The position numbers were made by a program, and so were the translations under genes. Shown here piece by piece: positions 17,970 through 26,601 of a stretch of 64,000 bases of DNA. The stretch covers positions 1,268,248-1,332,247 of the forward strand of contig NZ_BDCR01000001.1 of the NCBI RefSeq assembly GCF_001618385.1, in the 5' to 3' direction. Position 1 is the first letter of the stretch. Each line of letters begins with the position of its first letter. This stretch comes from Paludibacter jiangxiensis. GTDB lineage: Bacteria; Bacteroidota; Bacteroidia; Bacteroidales; Paludibacteraceae. The notes beneath the pieces are model-generated. The model saw only the letters and a list, made by a program, of their open reading frames with translations, was not told the DNA's origin and ran no database searches.

Positions 17970-18569
17970 ATGAAAAAGAGATTTTTTTTATGTGTGATGC
18001 TGATGCTCTCTTCGTTGGGGCTTTGGGCGCAAAGTGATTCGGTACAAATGGCAGCTCCGGTCAGAACGTGGAATGTGAGATCGGCTATTGAGGTCGAAAG
18101 TCTTGTGCCGATGTTCATGACCGGCGGATTCCATATCGGGATCGGATACCGGCTCGACAAATTTCGTGTACGACTCAGCGTAATTAACGGTGGTAGTTAT
18201 GATGCAGAGAAGGCCGGTATTAATAACTCTTCGAGCGACTTTAAGCGTTTCTACAAAACATCACCCGGTCTTTTCTTTGGGTATAATGTTTGGCGCAATC
18301 TCGAGCTCTACTCTTATCTCGAATTGCATACCTTTGAGATAGAGCAGCGCAGCACGGGTGTCCGAAAAAATCTGTTCAGTACGGATACCGGACTGGGGCT
18401 CAGTTATCAGTTCTTTATCGGAAACATATTTTACATTCAGCCCGGACTGCATCTTTACCTCAGAAAAAGAAACAGCATCGATTTTGAAACGGCTCGTTAT
18501 ATTATTCCCGGAGCCGATTTCTCTCCGGTATTGAGACTGGGAGCTCGTTTGTGGAGTAAATCGAAGTGA
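17970..18569 (+). CDS. Small outer-membrane beta-barrel-like protein, function unknown
   Basis: 199 aa with a signal peptide (cut after LGLWAQ, about residue 21). The mature part has alternating hydrophobic and aromatic strands (HIGIGYRLDKFRVRLSV, LFFGYNVWRNLELYSYLELHTFEI) and ends in a strand RLGARLWSKSK, as expected of a small barrel of about eight strands. I do not recognise a named family. Its TGA stop overlaps by one base the ATG of the following lipoprotein gene, so the two are translationally coupled. Confidence 0.75.
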   Translation: MKKRFFLCVMLMLSSLGLWAQSDSVQMAAPVRTWNVRSAIEVESLVPMFMTGGFHIGIGYRLDKFRVRLSVINGGSYDAEKAGINNSSSDFKRFYKTSPGLFFGYNVWRNLELYSYLELHTFEIEQRSTGVRKNLFSTDTGLGLSYQFFIGNIFYIQPGLHLYLRKRNSIDFETARYIIPGADFSPVLRLGARLWSKSK

Positions 18570-19645
18570 TGAATATGGTTCGGTTTGTATTTATGATGAC
18601 TGCCATTGTCGCTCTGGCTTCGTGCAAAACCAACATCGGTGCAAGGAGCTCGCTATTGGTTGGTGCTGACGATATGCACAAGATAATTTATTATGCTACG
18701 CTGGCAGGAAGCTCGCATAATACTCAACCCTGGAGAGTTGAGGTTCTGGGCGATCGTGAAATAAGGGTCTTCGCCGATACTACACGTGTCTTGAATGTGA
18801 TTGATCCGAAAAAGCGTGAATTATATATTTCTCTCGGAGCGTTTATTGAAAATCTTGATTTAGCGGCCGGAGCTTTGGGGTATGCCACGGAGGTACAGGT
18901 GTTGCCCCGCTCTGAACGAACTGCATGCGTCGCTGTCGTAGCTCTGAAGAGGGCTCGTCCTTCGGGCTTTGACTTACATTCGATTGTTGGGAGAAGAACG
19001 TTGCGGGTTTCGTTTCATACCGCGGATATTCGGAAAGAAGAGGTGGCAAGTATACTCGGAGATGATTGGCAAACTTCTTTCTTCGCAGCATCTACGGAGG
19101 AAGGGCGTTTTATCGCGAAGCAAACCCTGTCGGCTTACCGCCAGCAGTCAATGAATCGTGAAGCACAGGCTGAATTTGCCAGCTGGGTGCGTTTTTCTGA
19201 TCGGGATGTGCGTCTAAGACAAGATGGGATTACAACAGCTGGGATGCAGATAAATGGCATTAAGGGGTTTGTGGTTCGAAACTTTTTCAAACCGGCAGAT
19301 GCGGAGAAAAAACAGTTTGTCCAAGCGGGTATTGGAACGACGGAAAAGCAGGTGAATAATTGCGGTGGCTGGCTTGCTTTGACTAGTGTCGACAACTCGG
19401 TGCAGAGCTGGATAGATGTTGGTCGTCGTTACGAGCGAATGAATATTATATGTACATCATTGTGCATCGGATTTCAACCGATGAATCAGCTTGTTGAAGA
19501 ACAGAACTTTCTGGAAAATGTGCAACACGAGCTCGGAAAGGGTGGAGAAATTCAGTTTGTTGCACGCATTGGCTATGTGATTGAGACTCCGTCTCCGGTC
19601 AGTCCACGTCGGTCGGTCGATAGCGTTGCGGTGTTTTACAAATAG
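18569..19645 (+). CDS. Acg-type nitroreductase-like lipoprotein
   Basis: 358 aa from the ATG at 18569. A lipoprotein signal with the lipobox LASC (Cys near residue 19) predicts membrane anchoring. The early SSHNTQPWR motif is characteristic of the Acg/nitroreductase-like FMN-binding family known from actinobacteria, whose members are thought to store flavin or act as odd nitroreductases. Later SLCIGFQPMNQLVE and the RIGY strand fit the nitroreductase fold. An exported lipoprotein version is uncommon; flavin binding outside the cytoplasm would need a flavin supply there. Coupled to the upstream barrel gene and perhaps regulated by the Crp-like protein. Confidence 0.8.
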   Translation: MNMVRFVFMMTAIVALASCKTNIGARSSLLVGADDMHKIIYYATLAGSSHNTQPWRVEVLGDREIRVFADTTRVLNVIDPKKRELYISLGAFIENLDLAAGALGYATEVQVLPRSERTACVAVVALKRARPSGFDLHSIVGRRTLRVSFHTADIRKEEVASILGDDWQTSFFAASTEEGRFIAKQTLSAYRQQSMNREAQAEFASWVRFSDRDVRLRQDGITTAGMQINGIKGFVVRNFFKPADAEKKQFVQAGIGTTEKQVNNCGGWLALTSVDNSVQSWIDVGRRYERMNIICTSLCIGFQPMNQLVEEQNFLENVQHELGKGGEIQFVARIGYVIETPSPVSPRRSVDSVAVFYK

Positions 19646-19674
19646 GCTATCTGTCTTAAAGAATGTCAAGCTTA

Positions 19675-19706
19675 TTGCGAAAGGAAATGCCGGCTCCTTA
19701 TATTTG
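19675..19706 (+). promoter_or_regulatory. Promoter of the glutathione peroxidase gene
   Basis: A TTG at 19675-19677 and TATATTTG at 19699-19706, separated by 21 bp, match the Bacteroidota -33/-7 pattern. Predicted transcription start near 19712, which rules out the upstream ATG at 19663 and supports the ATG at 19726. Confidence 0.55.
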
Positions 19707-19725
19707 TGCTATAAACGATAGAAAT

Positions 19726-20217
19726 ATGAATCCATCATTTTATCAATTAAGTGCAAAATTGCTTCGGGGGCAGAAGGTCTCAATGGAAGAGTATAAAGGC
19801 AAAGTTGTGCTGGTGGTCAATACTGCAAGTCAGTGTGGATTGACGCCTCAATTTGAAGGGCTGGAGGCTCTTTATCAGAAATACAAGGAGAGAGGATTCG
19901 TTGTTTTGGGTTTTCCCTGTAATCAGTTTGCGCATCAGGAACCGGGTACTGAAGATGATATCTCTCAGGTTTGCCACATGAACTATGGCGTTACATTTCC
20001 GATGTTTGCTAAGGTAGATGTAAACGGAGAAAACGCACATCCTGTTTTTAAATATTTGACGTTGACCTTGAAGGGACTGTTTTTTAATCGAATAAAATGG
20101 AATTTCACCAAATTTCTGATTGATGCGGAAGGGGTGCCGGTGAAGCGGTTTGCTCCGGTTACCAAGCCTGAACATCTGGAGAAGGAAATTGAACGATTAT
20201 TGTCCAGAAGAAAATAG
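19726..20217 (+). CDS. Glutathione peroxidase-like thiol peroxidase
   Basis: Cysteine-type glutathione peroxidase of 163 aa reducing hydrogen or lipid peroxides. The catalytic tetrad is visible: Cys37 in TASQCGLT, Gln in GFPCNQF, Trp-Asn in KWNFTKF. Family members of this type usually take electrons from thioredoxin. A longer frame from ATG 19663 adds 21 residues unlike the family and lies upstream of the predicted transcription start, so I reject it. No signal peptide, hence cytoplasmic. Confidence 0.93.
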   Translation: MNPSFYQLSAKLLRGQKVSMEEYKGKVVLVVNTASQCGLTPQFEGLEALYQKYKERGFVVLGFPCNQFAHQEPGTEDDISQVCHMNYGVTFPMFAKVDVNGENAHPVFKYLTLTLKGLFFNRIKWNFTKFLIDAEGVPVKRFAPVTKPEHLEKEIERLLSRRK

Positions 20218-20289
20218 TAAACGATCAATTTTTGGATGTTGATGCCGTGAAGGCTTCTAGTGGTCGAAGGTTGGTGTTATTGATAAATA

Positions 20290-20328
20290 AAAAAGTCTCT
20301 GAAAATAATTACTTTTCAGAGACTTTTT
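20290..20328. terminator. Bidirectional terminator between gpx and tRNA-Lys
   Basis: A perfect 16-bp stem, AAAAAGTCTCTGAAAA at 20290-20305 with its complement at 20313-20328. It has A-run and T-run on its two sides and can end both the peroxidase mRNA and the tRNA transcript. Confidence 0.88.
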
Positions 20329-20332
20329 ATTG

Positions 20333-20405
20333 TGATTCAGCTGGGATTCGAACCCAGGACCCCATCCTTAAAAGGGATGTGCTCTACCGGCTGAGCTACT
20401 GAATC
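20333..20405 (-). tRNA. tRNA-Lys (anticodon UUU)
   Basis: Read on the minus strand, 73 bases fold as a cloverleaf: acceptor GATTCAG/CTGAATC, D-arm GCTC...GAGC, anticodon stem CATCC/GGATG around the loop CTTTTAA (anticodon TTT), and T-arm with GGTTCGAATCC. The 3' CCA is not encoded; the discriminator base is A at 20333. Confidence 0.96.
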
Positions 20406-20435
20406 AAGGCTTTAAGCTATTGCTAAAAGCGGATG

Positions 20436-20467
20436 CAAAGATAGGGTCTTTTTTTTGAAACACCAAG
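20436..20467 (-). promoter_or_regulatory. Promoter of tRNA-Lys
   Basis: On the minus strand CTTG (20464-20467) and TATCTTTG (20443-20436) are separated by 20 bp, close to the TTTG/TAnnTTTG consensus, about 30 bases before the mature tRNA 5' end. Confidence 0.55.
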
Positions 20468-20530
20468 TAGCGATGACGTTTTTGGACGAAAGAACGTGCT
20501 ATTTTTTTTAATTAATTGATATATAGTTTT

Positions 20531-21289
20531 TTATTTTTGTTGATTGCGGAAGCTTTTTATTGTTTTGGCAAATTCAACCATCTTTTCGGGGGTGCTTTCC
20601 AGTATATTTCCCACCACAATAATGTCGGCTCCCGCATTTAAAGCGTTCAAAATATCTTCGTTAGTGCGTAATCCACCTCCTACAATTAGTGGAACGGAGA
20701 TCGATTTTTTGACGACAGAGATCATTTCGGCAGGAACGGGAGGTTTTGCTCCGCTGCCGGCTTCGAGGTAAATCAGTTTGTTGCCCAGTAATTCGCCGGC
20801 AATGGCCGTTGCTGCTGCTAATTGCGGTTTATGCCGTGGTATGGGACGTGTGTTGCTGATATATTCCACGGCTGTTGTCTGGTCGCTTTCCACCAAAATA
20901 TATCCGGTTGATATTGTCTCTATGCCCGATTGTTTTACAGCAGGTGCAATAACAACGTGTTGCCCGATCAGAAAATCAGGGTTACGTCCGGATATCAGAG
21001 ACAAAAACAATAAAGCATCGGCTTCGGGTGTAAACTGGATTGCATTTCCGGGGAAAAGAACCGTTGGTATCAGACATTGGCTTTTCAGGTGCTTGATTAG
21101 CCGTGCAGTAGATTCGCTGGTCAGGCTGCCGCCGATAAAAATCAGATCGGGTTTTGTGGTGTTGAGTAGAGATGCAAAGTGGGAAATCTGTTTTTCGTCC
21201 GAGCATTTATCCGGATCGATCAAGACGACAAATAGTTTTTGATTTTGCTGTACAGCGTCCGACACTAATTGGTAAATTGCCTGCTTCAT
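20531..21289 (-). CDS. Geranylgeranylglyceryl phosphate synthase family protein
   Basis: TIM-barrel prenyltransferase of the GGGPS/PcrB family, 252 aa. The family joins a long polyprenyl diphosphate to glycerol-1-phosphate, the first ether-bond step of archaeal lipids. Visible motifs: IDPDK near the N-terminus, IGGSLTS, EAGSGAKPPVP for phosphate and metal binding, GGGLRTNEDI, and DIIVVGNILE. Homologues are known in Bacteroidota; the final lipid there is not settled. Chain length cannot be predicted reliably here. It follows the glycosyltransferase gene by 39 bases and has its own candidate promoter (21308-21315). Confidence 0.9.
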   Translation of the reverse strand: MKQAIYQLVSDAVQQNQKLFVVLIDPDKCSDEKQISHFASLLNTTKPDLIFIGGSLTSESTARLIKHLKSQCLIPTVLFPGNAIQFTPEADALLFLSLISGRNPDFLIGQHVVIAPAVKQSGIETISTGYILVESDQTTAVEYISNTRPIPRHKPQLAAATAIAGELLGNKLIYLEAGSGAKPPVPAEMISVVKKSISVPLIVGGGLRTNEDILNALNAGADIIVVGNILESTPEKMVEFAKTIKSFRNQQK

Positions 21290-21307
21290 AGTAAGTTTTT
21301 AACGAGG

Positions 21308-21315
21308 CAAAGGTA
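21308..21315 (-). promoter_or_regulatory. -7 element before the GGGP synthase gene
   Basis: Reads TACCTTTG on the minus strand, 18 bases before the ATG at 21289. No good -33 element at 18-22 bp. Confidence 0.4.
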
Positions 21316-21328
21316 AGAAAAGAAATGT

Positions 21329-22264
21329 CTATTTCTTATGCAACTCCGCCAGATATTCCTGTTCGGGCTGGCCCGGGGTGGGGAAGAGGTTGGCACTCCT
21401 TTCCAAGAGTTTCAAATCCATGAGGGTAGAATAGCCCGAGCGACAAAAAATATTGGGTGTCTGCAACAGATGCGTTTTAAGCTCTCCCGAAGAAAGACCC
21501 GGAACCAAATCGATGTTGCCAATAGCAGATCCAGACATGCAGTCCCCCGGTTTTCCACTTACGATTAGAGTGGGCTCCTCTCGGTCTTTAAACCTTTCGA
21601 TGCACATTTGCTCAAATAAAGTACGATGAGGTTCTGGCCCTGAGATAAGGCAAAGGTTTGTGTAGTTTTTTTTAACCGGAATAGCGTTCGTTGAGGGGAA
21701 CCGTGAGAGCCATCCGATAAACCGCGCATTGGTCGGTAACGGATATTTGTGAGAAAGCTCTCCCGAAAGATTTCCTTTTCCTTCAATGTCGGGAATCCAG
21801 CATTCATCGTAACGGGTAATTATACAGCGGTGGCAAAACCGGAGCAAGGGTTCCATCCAACGGTAAGGGGCCCGAATCAACAGCTGATGGGTTATGTAAA
21901 TGGATTTGACCGATTTGTTCCAAAGTCCGAAACGATTATCGGAAATCACCGTTTGGATATTTTCTTCCTGAATCAGTTTTTTGAGTTGCCGATGCTCCCT
22001 GATGGTTCCAACTATTATTTTCGGCAGTTGCCGTATCATGGCAAGCAGCTGAGAGTCTGATGGAGAATATTTAATGCAGAATCCGGGTAGTTGAATGGCT
22101 TTCAATTCCGGAAATTCACTTTGCAACCAACGCAGAGCATCTCCGTCGGCAGCTAAAACAACGCGTTGTTCATCTGCAATAGCATTGCGAATAATCGGCA
22201 CGCAGCGGGTTGCATGTCCCAGACCCCAGTTGAGTGGTGCAATCAGAATTGTCGGCGCATGCAT
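21329..22264 (-). CDS. MurG-like glycosyltransferase family protein
   Basis: 311-aa protein with the fold of the MurG/UGT-type (GT-B) glycosyltransferases: N-terminal ILIAPLNWGLGHATRCVPI glycine/histidine loop, ISDNRFG and YITHQL segments in the first domain, and a C-terminal domain with ISGPEPHRT and FCRSGYSTLMDL, the usual UDP-sugar site. No membrane segment is seen. Substrate unknown; glycolipid or envelope glycan synthesis is a reasonable guess. Its ATG lies one base after the M64 peptidase stop, so the two are co-transcribed. Confidence 0.8.
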   Translation of the reverse strand: MHAPTILIAPLNWGLGHATRCVPIIRNAIADEQRVVLAADGDALRWLQSEFPELKAIQLPGFCIKYSPSDSQLLAMIRQLPKIIVGTIREHRQLKKLIQEENIQTVISDNRFGLWNKSVKSIYITHQLLIRAPYRWMEPLLRFCHRCIITRYDECWIPDIEGKGNLSGELSHKYPLPTNARFIGWLSRFPSTNAIPVKKNYTNLCLISGPEPHRTLFEQMCIERFKDREEPTLIVSGKPGDCMSGSAIGNIDLVPGLSSGELKTHLLQTPNIFCRSGYSTLMDLKLLERSANLFPTPGQPEQEYLAELHKK

Positions 22265-22265
22265 C

Positions 22266-23546
22266 CTATTCGGTCAGAAAACGAATCATCCTTTCGATAG
22301 CTTTGCGGCAAACCGGGCAGAATTCCGGATACGAATTGGTTCTCATTCTACAATCGAACGAAGGACGATACATGCCCTTGGTGAGATAGCCACCGCCCTC
22401 AAAAACGCCCACTTTCCCTTTGTATTGATCTGTAGGAGGAGTCGGTACCGGCGTGCCTTTGGGAAGGTCGTTCTTCCATTTTTTGTCGAAATCGACCAAG
22501 GAGGTGATATTTGGTTCCCATGGTTCGTTCTTCAGGTCGTACATATCAGTGAGTACATCCTGTTTGTCGTAAAAATATTCATCGGCAAGGCCGCCGAAAG
22601 AGTGTCCGAATTCATGCACGGACACCTGCGTAGTGTACTTGTTGTCGGCAGTAACCAGCGTGTAAAAATTATAAATTCCTCCGCCTCCATAACGGTCGGT
22701 ATTTACCAGAATGTAGACAGCATCGTAGGGAACAAGCGCGGCAAAATTATACACTTTCTTTACATTAAGGGTGGTCAGGTAGCGTGGTTCGTAAAACGTA
22801 TAAAAATTTGACCCGACAGCCGTATTCTTCCAGACGGAATCCTGTGGAACGGAAACTCCGGAATTTTCGGATGGCGCAGCAATAGCGTGAAGTACAATTT
22901 TATTCTTATTGGAGGCAAAAGGCTCGTGAGTACACAGATTTTCGTAAAGGCGTTGCGCGTCTTTGAAGAATTTATCCTGTTCGGTGCCGGTATATCCTTC
23001 GGCAATCACGGCAATGTCTATGTCTTTTTCGGGACGATCCGCTTGTCCGATTGTTTTCACCGGTACCTGCCGCGGAGCTCTTTTTTCAATCAGTTTGTCG
23101 TCGGGAGAAAGGTTGAGTCTCAACAACTCTTCCCAACGGTTGAAGTCAAGTCTCTTTTCGATGAGCAAGACAACGGCTTTTTTCGGATAGGGAAACTGAA
23201 TAGCCTGTTCAAAGCTTTTGTTAGTCTTCTGAGCTTCAGGAGTCGATTGCCATTCACGAAACAGTGCATCGAAACCGTTGATATAAATCACTTTTTGAGA
23301 GAGGCTGTCAAGAACTCGGAACCTGAAATCGCCAAGATTCAAATCCGTGTCAAGGTGATTGTGACGACCACCCCAAAATGGTTCCTGACGGATGTTGTCG
23401 AGATATGCAGTGGTTTGATGAGCGTTTCCACAAAAATGAAAGTCGACGCGACAAGCTTTATCTGTAAAAAAATCGGAAAAAGAGGGTGACGCGAAAAGAT
23501 TGGAATAAACTAAAATTGACAGTAAGGTCAGGGTATACTTGAGCAT
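22266..23546 (-). CDS. Secreted M64-family (IgA peptidase-like) metallopeptidase
   Basis: 426 aa with an N-terminal signal peptide (about residues 1-19). The zinc motif HEFGHSFGGLADE places the ligands at His311 and His315 with catalytic Glu312, and a further Asp/Glu at 322-323. VAVIAEGYT and the C-terminal FDCRMRTN...FCPVCRKAIERM are typical of peptidase family M64, named for a Clostridium IgA protease. In environmental or gut Bacteroidota these are widespread secreted proteins; immunoglobulin cleavage should not be assumed. First gene of the M64-glycosyltransferase-GGGPS series. Confidence 0.9.
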   Translation of the reverse strand: MLKYTLTLLSILVYSNLFASPSFSDFFTDKACRVDFHFCGNAHQTTAYLDNIRQEPFWGGRHNHLDTDLNLGDFRFRVLDSLSQKVIYINGFDALFREWQSTPEAQKTNKSFEQAIQFPYPKKAVVLLIEKRLDFNRWEELLRLNLSPDDKLIEKRAPRQVPVKTIGQADRPEKDIDIAVIAEGYTGTEQDKFFKDAQRLYENLCTHEPFASNKNKIVLHAIAAPSENSGVSVPQDSVWKNTAVGSNFYTFYEPRYLTTLNVKKVYNFAALVPYDAVYILVNTDRYGGGGIYNFYTLVTADNKYTTQVSVHEFGHSFGGLADEYFYDKQDVLTDMYDLKNEPWEPNITSLVDFDKKWKNDLPKGTPVPTPPTDQYKGKVGVFEGGGYLTKGMYRPSFDCRMRTNSYPEFCPVCRKAIERMIRFLTE

Positions 23547-23668
23547 AAAGCGGGTGTTTTGAAATAAACAGGGTGCAAATTAAATCAAAAAAAACAAAAC
23601 TACGTCACAAAACTACAAAATTGACTGATTTTATATAGGGAACAGCGATTTCGTAAGTTTATAATGTG

Positions 23669-23676
23669 TATTTTTG
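23669..23676 (+). promoter_or_regulatory. -7 element before the DUF3078 gene
   Basis: TATTTTTG, 27 bases ahead of the ATG at 23704. The -33 region only has a weak TTTCG. Confidence 0.4.
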
Positions 23677-23703
23677 CAGCCATTATTAAGTTGATTAAAG
23701 ACA

Positions 23704-25104
23704 ATGAAGAAGTTAGTTTTTAGCGTTTTGTTTGGATGTGTGACTGTTCTGTTAAATGCACAGCAACCACTTGAACTGAAAGGCAATGTACAACAAGAAA
23801 CATTGCATGTCAACATTGATTCTATTGCACTCTCCACATTAGGAAAGGCCGTGCCGGTTCCGGATAGTTTGGTGAATAAAACCAATATTGAGTACAGGCT
23901 CTTGCCTGATCGATCGTATTATGAGAGCAATCCGCTTTTCAGTGATTTGATTTTTACGGGAATGCGTCTTTCTTTTAATCCGCCGCTTGCTCCGGTTGTT
24001 GCTCAAATGAATAAGACGTATCAGTCGTACGATAAGAACGTATCCGGATATTTTTCCCCTGATTTTTACGTGATGCATTATATGGATAGTCTTCGAGAAC
24101 AGCAGAAAGAAAAAATAATAGCTGCTGACCCATTGAAGATTAAAGATCATCTGTGGAATCTTCCTGATCCGAATGAGTTTGTTATTACGAATATTGCATC
24201 TCCGGGGCATAAAGACATGTATATCAAAAGGAAGCTGGATCAGTTCAGACCAAAAAAGATGAAGGTGAATGGGCTGGAAAAAGATCCATGGTCGACGAAA
24301 GGCAATCTGGCTTTGCAGTTATCTCAAAATTACACTTCTTCCAACTGGTATCAGGGAGGGAAAAGCAATCTGGCAACCTTAGGCGTCTTAGAAGCCAGTG
24401 CTAACTATGACAATCAGAAGAACATCCAGTGGGATAATGCAGTTTCAATAAAAATGGGGCTTCAGAGCGAAAGCGCCGATACCATACGTCATTACTCAGT
24501 TACGGAAAACCAAATCCGTCTGTCAAGTAAGTTTGGAGTAAAGGCATTTGAGAACTGGTATTACAGTGCATCTACCGAATTTACAACATATTCGTTGACC
24601 TCATATTCAGCGCTGAATTCAAAAACTAAAGTGAATGGCTTTCTGTCTCCTTTCCGACTTGATATTGGCTTGGGTATGGATTATAAATATAAAAAGGACT
24701 TGTCGGTTCTTGTAACTCCACTGTCATTCAAGTATATCTGCTTTGCTGACACGATGAATTATAACAAAAAAAACTTCGGGGTGCTTCCCGGTAAAAGTGT
24801 TTTGCATGAGTTTGGTAGCATGATGAAAGTGGAATATGCAAAAAAGCTTTCGAGCACTGTGGATTTGACTACACGTTTTTCATTTTATACGAATTATAAC
24901 AAAGTGGAAGTCGACTGGGAAACTACTACCAATTTTATTCTTACCCGTTACCTGTCGTTCCGTCTGTCATTGCATCCGAGGTATGATACTGCTATGATAG
25001 CAGCAGGAGATAAACATGCCAAGATTCAGATGAAAGAATTGATGAGTTTTGGTTTTGCCTACAAATTCAACAATATAAAAGCGAAGAATAAGCCACTCCA
25101 TTGA
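23704..25104 (+). CDS. DUF3078 outer-membrane protein
   Basis: 466 aa with a signal peptide (cut near residue 19, after LNAQ). From about residue 195 the DUF3078 hallmark LQLSQNYTSSNWYQGGKSNLATLG is visible, followed by repeated amphipathic strands (WDNAVSIKMGLQ, WYYSASTEFTTYS, FRLDIGLGMDYKYK). A barrel of about 12 strands fits. The family is found in Bacteroidota outer membranes and its function is unknown. Its 3' end overlaps the convergent HD gene by 46 bases. Confidence 0.85.
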   Translation: MKKLVFSVLFGCVTVLLNAQQPLELKGNVQQETLHVNIDSIALSTLGKAVPVPDSLVNKTNIEYRLLPDRSYYESNPLFSDLIFTGMRLSFNPPLAPVVAQMNKTYQSYDKNVSGYFSPDFYVMHYMDSLREQQKEKIIAADPLKIKDHLWNLPDPNEFVITNIASPGHKDMYIKRKLDQFRPKKMKVNGLEKDPWSTKGNLALQLSQNYTSSNWYQGGKSNLATLGVLEASANYDNQKNIQWDNAVSIKMGLQSESADTIRHYSVTENQIRLSSKFGVKAFENWYYSASTEFTTYSLTSYSALNSKTKVNGFLSPFRLDIGLGMDYKYKKDLSVLVTPLSFKYICFADTMNYNKKNFGVLPGKSVLHEFGSMMKVEYAKKLSSTVDLTTRFSFYTNYNKVEVDWETTTNFILTRYLSFRLSLHPRYDTAMIAAGDKHAKIQMKELMSFGFAYKFNNIKAKNKPLH

Positions 25105-25616
25105 TCAAAGCGGGCTAAGACTGCTTCGCCGTACCTGCGCAATGATTCCCGTACGGTTTCTAAGGGCAATTCAATGTTGTGTTTTGATTTGGAAAAGAAT
25201 TTGTCAGCATAACAAATGATTTGTTCTTCAATGCTGACTGGCCTTAAATCCCTGAGCGGCAGCGGTAAATTGTTTTCCCTGATGTATTCCACGCTCAGTC
25301 CGGTACCAGTATGTCGCTCGCATACCAGCGCATGTCGGGGAAGGCCCTCGGCTCGCAGAATATCGGCGCCTAAATATCCGTGTTCAATGTATTGATGCTT
25401 ACCGTAGCATTCAATTTGTGGTGCATTGGTAAGGAAAATGCCGATGTCGTGCAACATTGCCGCTTCTGCAATAAATTCTGTGTCGGCATTTAATTCCGGA
25501 TGCTTGAGGGAAATTTCTACAGCTTTGTGCGTTACGGATTGGCTGTGCTGTAGTAAAATGGCGTATAGACGACTGTCGGTGTCATAATATTTGGAGAGAA
25601 TGGACAATGGGCTCAT
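25059..25616 (-). CDS. HD-domain phosphohydrolase (HDIG type)
   Basis: 185 aa from the ATG at 25616. A longer frame reaching 25859 would overlap the start of the divergent mscS gene and adds 81 hydrophobic residues unlike the family, so I reject it. Metal-binding pattern: AAMLHDIGIFLTNA (HD pair), IEHGYLGADILRAEG, and ERHTGTGLS, the layout of small uncharacterised HDIG proteins. Substrate unknown. Its last 46 bases overlap the end of the DUF3078 gene on the other strand. Confidence 0.85.
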   Translation of the reverse strand: MSPLSILSKYYDTDSRLYAILLQHSQSVTHKAVEISLKHPELNADTEFIAEAAMLHDIGIFLTNAPQIECYGKHQYIEHGYLGADILRAEGLPRHALVCERHTGTGLSVEYIRENNLPLPLRDLRPVSIEEQIICYADKFFSKSKHNIELPLETVRESLRRYGEAVLARFDQWSGLFFAFILLNL

Positions 25617-25710
25617 TTTTTTGTTGTATTTTTGATGTTCAAATATACACAGAAAACTCTTTTGAAAGGAAATTAACGTCAAACTCTTTACTATAAACTG
25701 CAAAAATAAT

Positions 25711-26556
25711 ATGGGACACGGCGCAATGAATCTGATGGAAGAGGCTATTTGGATTGGCGGAGCCATCATTATTACTTTTTTTGCTGTCAAAACATCTTCA
25801 TGGTTGCTAAGAAGGGCATTTAAGCGTGCAGCCGTAAAGATGAAAATGGATCCGACCAACTATTCTTTTCTCAAAAACACAATCAATTTTTTCGTAGTTG
25901 TTATTGGTGCTCTGTTTTTATTCAATAAAATTCCGGAGTTCAAGGCAATTGGGAAAACCATGTTGGCGGGAGCGGCTATTTTGACAGCTGCTATTGGGTT
26001 TGCTGCTCAACAATCAGTAGCTAACATCATTAGCGGTATTTTTATTATTCTTTTCAAGCCGTTCAGAGTGGGCGATACGGTTATTCTGCCGGATACAAAC
26101 AGGGGTACTGTTGAGGATATTACGTTGCGACATACGATTATACGCGATCCCGAGAACAGGAGCATCATTGTTCCTAATACTACCATCAATTCATCTACTA
26201 TCATCAATTCTACTTTTGCCGACCAACCGGTATGTGCTTTTGTGGAAGTGGGGATTGGCTATTCAGCCGACATTGACAAAGCGATTAACCTGATTCGTGA
26301 AGAGGCGATGCAACATCCTTTGTTGGTTGATAACCGGACAAAGGAACAAAAAGAGGAGGATGCACCGATCGTGAATGTGAGGGTCCTCGAACTTGGCGAT
26401 TCTGCCATTAAACTGAGAGCCTGGGCTTGGGCGTCAAACACGGGGAATGCGTTTGTCATGAAGTGTGATTTGCTGAAGTCTGTAAAGGAACGATTTGATA
26501 AAGAAGGAATTGATATTCCTTTCCCAACGCAAAATATTTTAATAAAAAATCGATAG
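25711..26556 (+). CDS. mscS: MscS-type mechanosensitive ion channel
   Basis: Small-conductance mechanosensitive channel that opens under membrane tension during osmotic downshock. Three membrane segments: about residues 9-28, 50-68, and the pore helix 82-112 with the Gly/Ala-rich AGAAILTAAIGFAAQQSVANIISG. The cytoplasmic beta domain follows with KPFRVGDTV and VPNTTINSS. Length 281 aa is close to E. coli MscS (286). It precedes a ClC channel gene by 45 bases; the two may be an ion/volume-control pair. Confidence 0.94.
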   Translation: MGHGAMNLMEEAIWIGGAIIITFFAVKTSSWLLRRAFKRAAVKMKMDPTNYSFLKNTINFFVVVIGALFLFNKIPEFKAIGKTMLAGAAILTAAIGFAAQQSVANIISGIFIILFKPFRVGDTVILPDTNRGTVEDITLRHTIIRDPENRSIIVPNTTINSSTIINSTFADQPVCAFVEVGIGYSADIDKAINLIREEAMQHPLLVDNRTKEQKEEDAPIVNVRVLELGDSAIKLRAWAWASNTGNAFVMKCDLLKSVKERFDKEGIDIPFPTQNILIKNR

Positions 26557-26601
26557 CACTTAGCTTTTGATTTGGAAAAGAAGAGAGGATTGAAATTATT
26601 T

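Noticed and set aside
22095..23489. Two 200-240 codon plus-strand frames
   Set aside because: Antisense to the M64 and glycosyltransferase genes, which have clear motifs on the minus strand.
25617..25859. N-terminal extension of the HD gene
   Set aside because: It overlaps the mscS coding region and its residues are unlike the family; ATG at 25616 is preferred.
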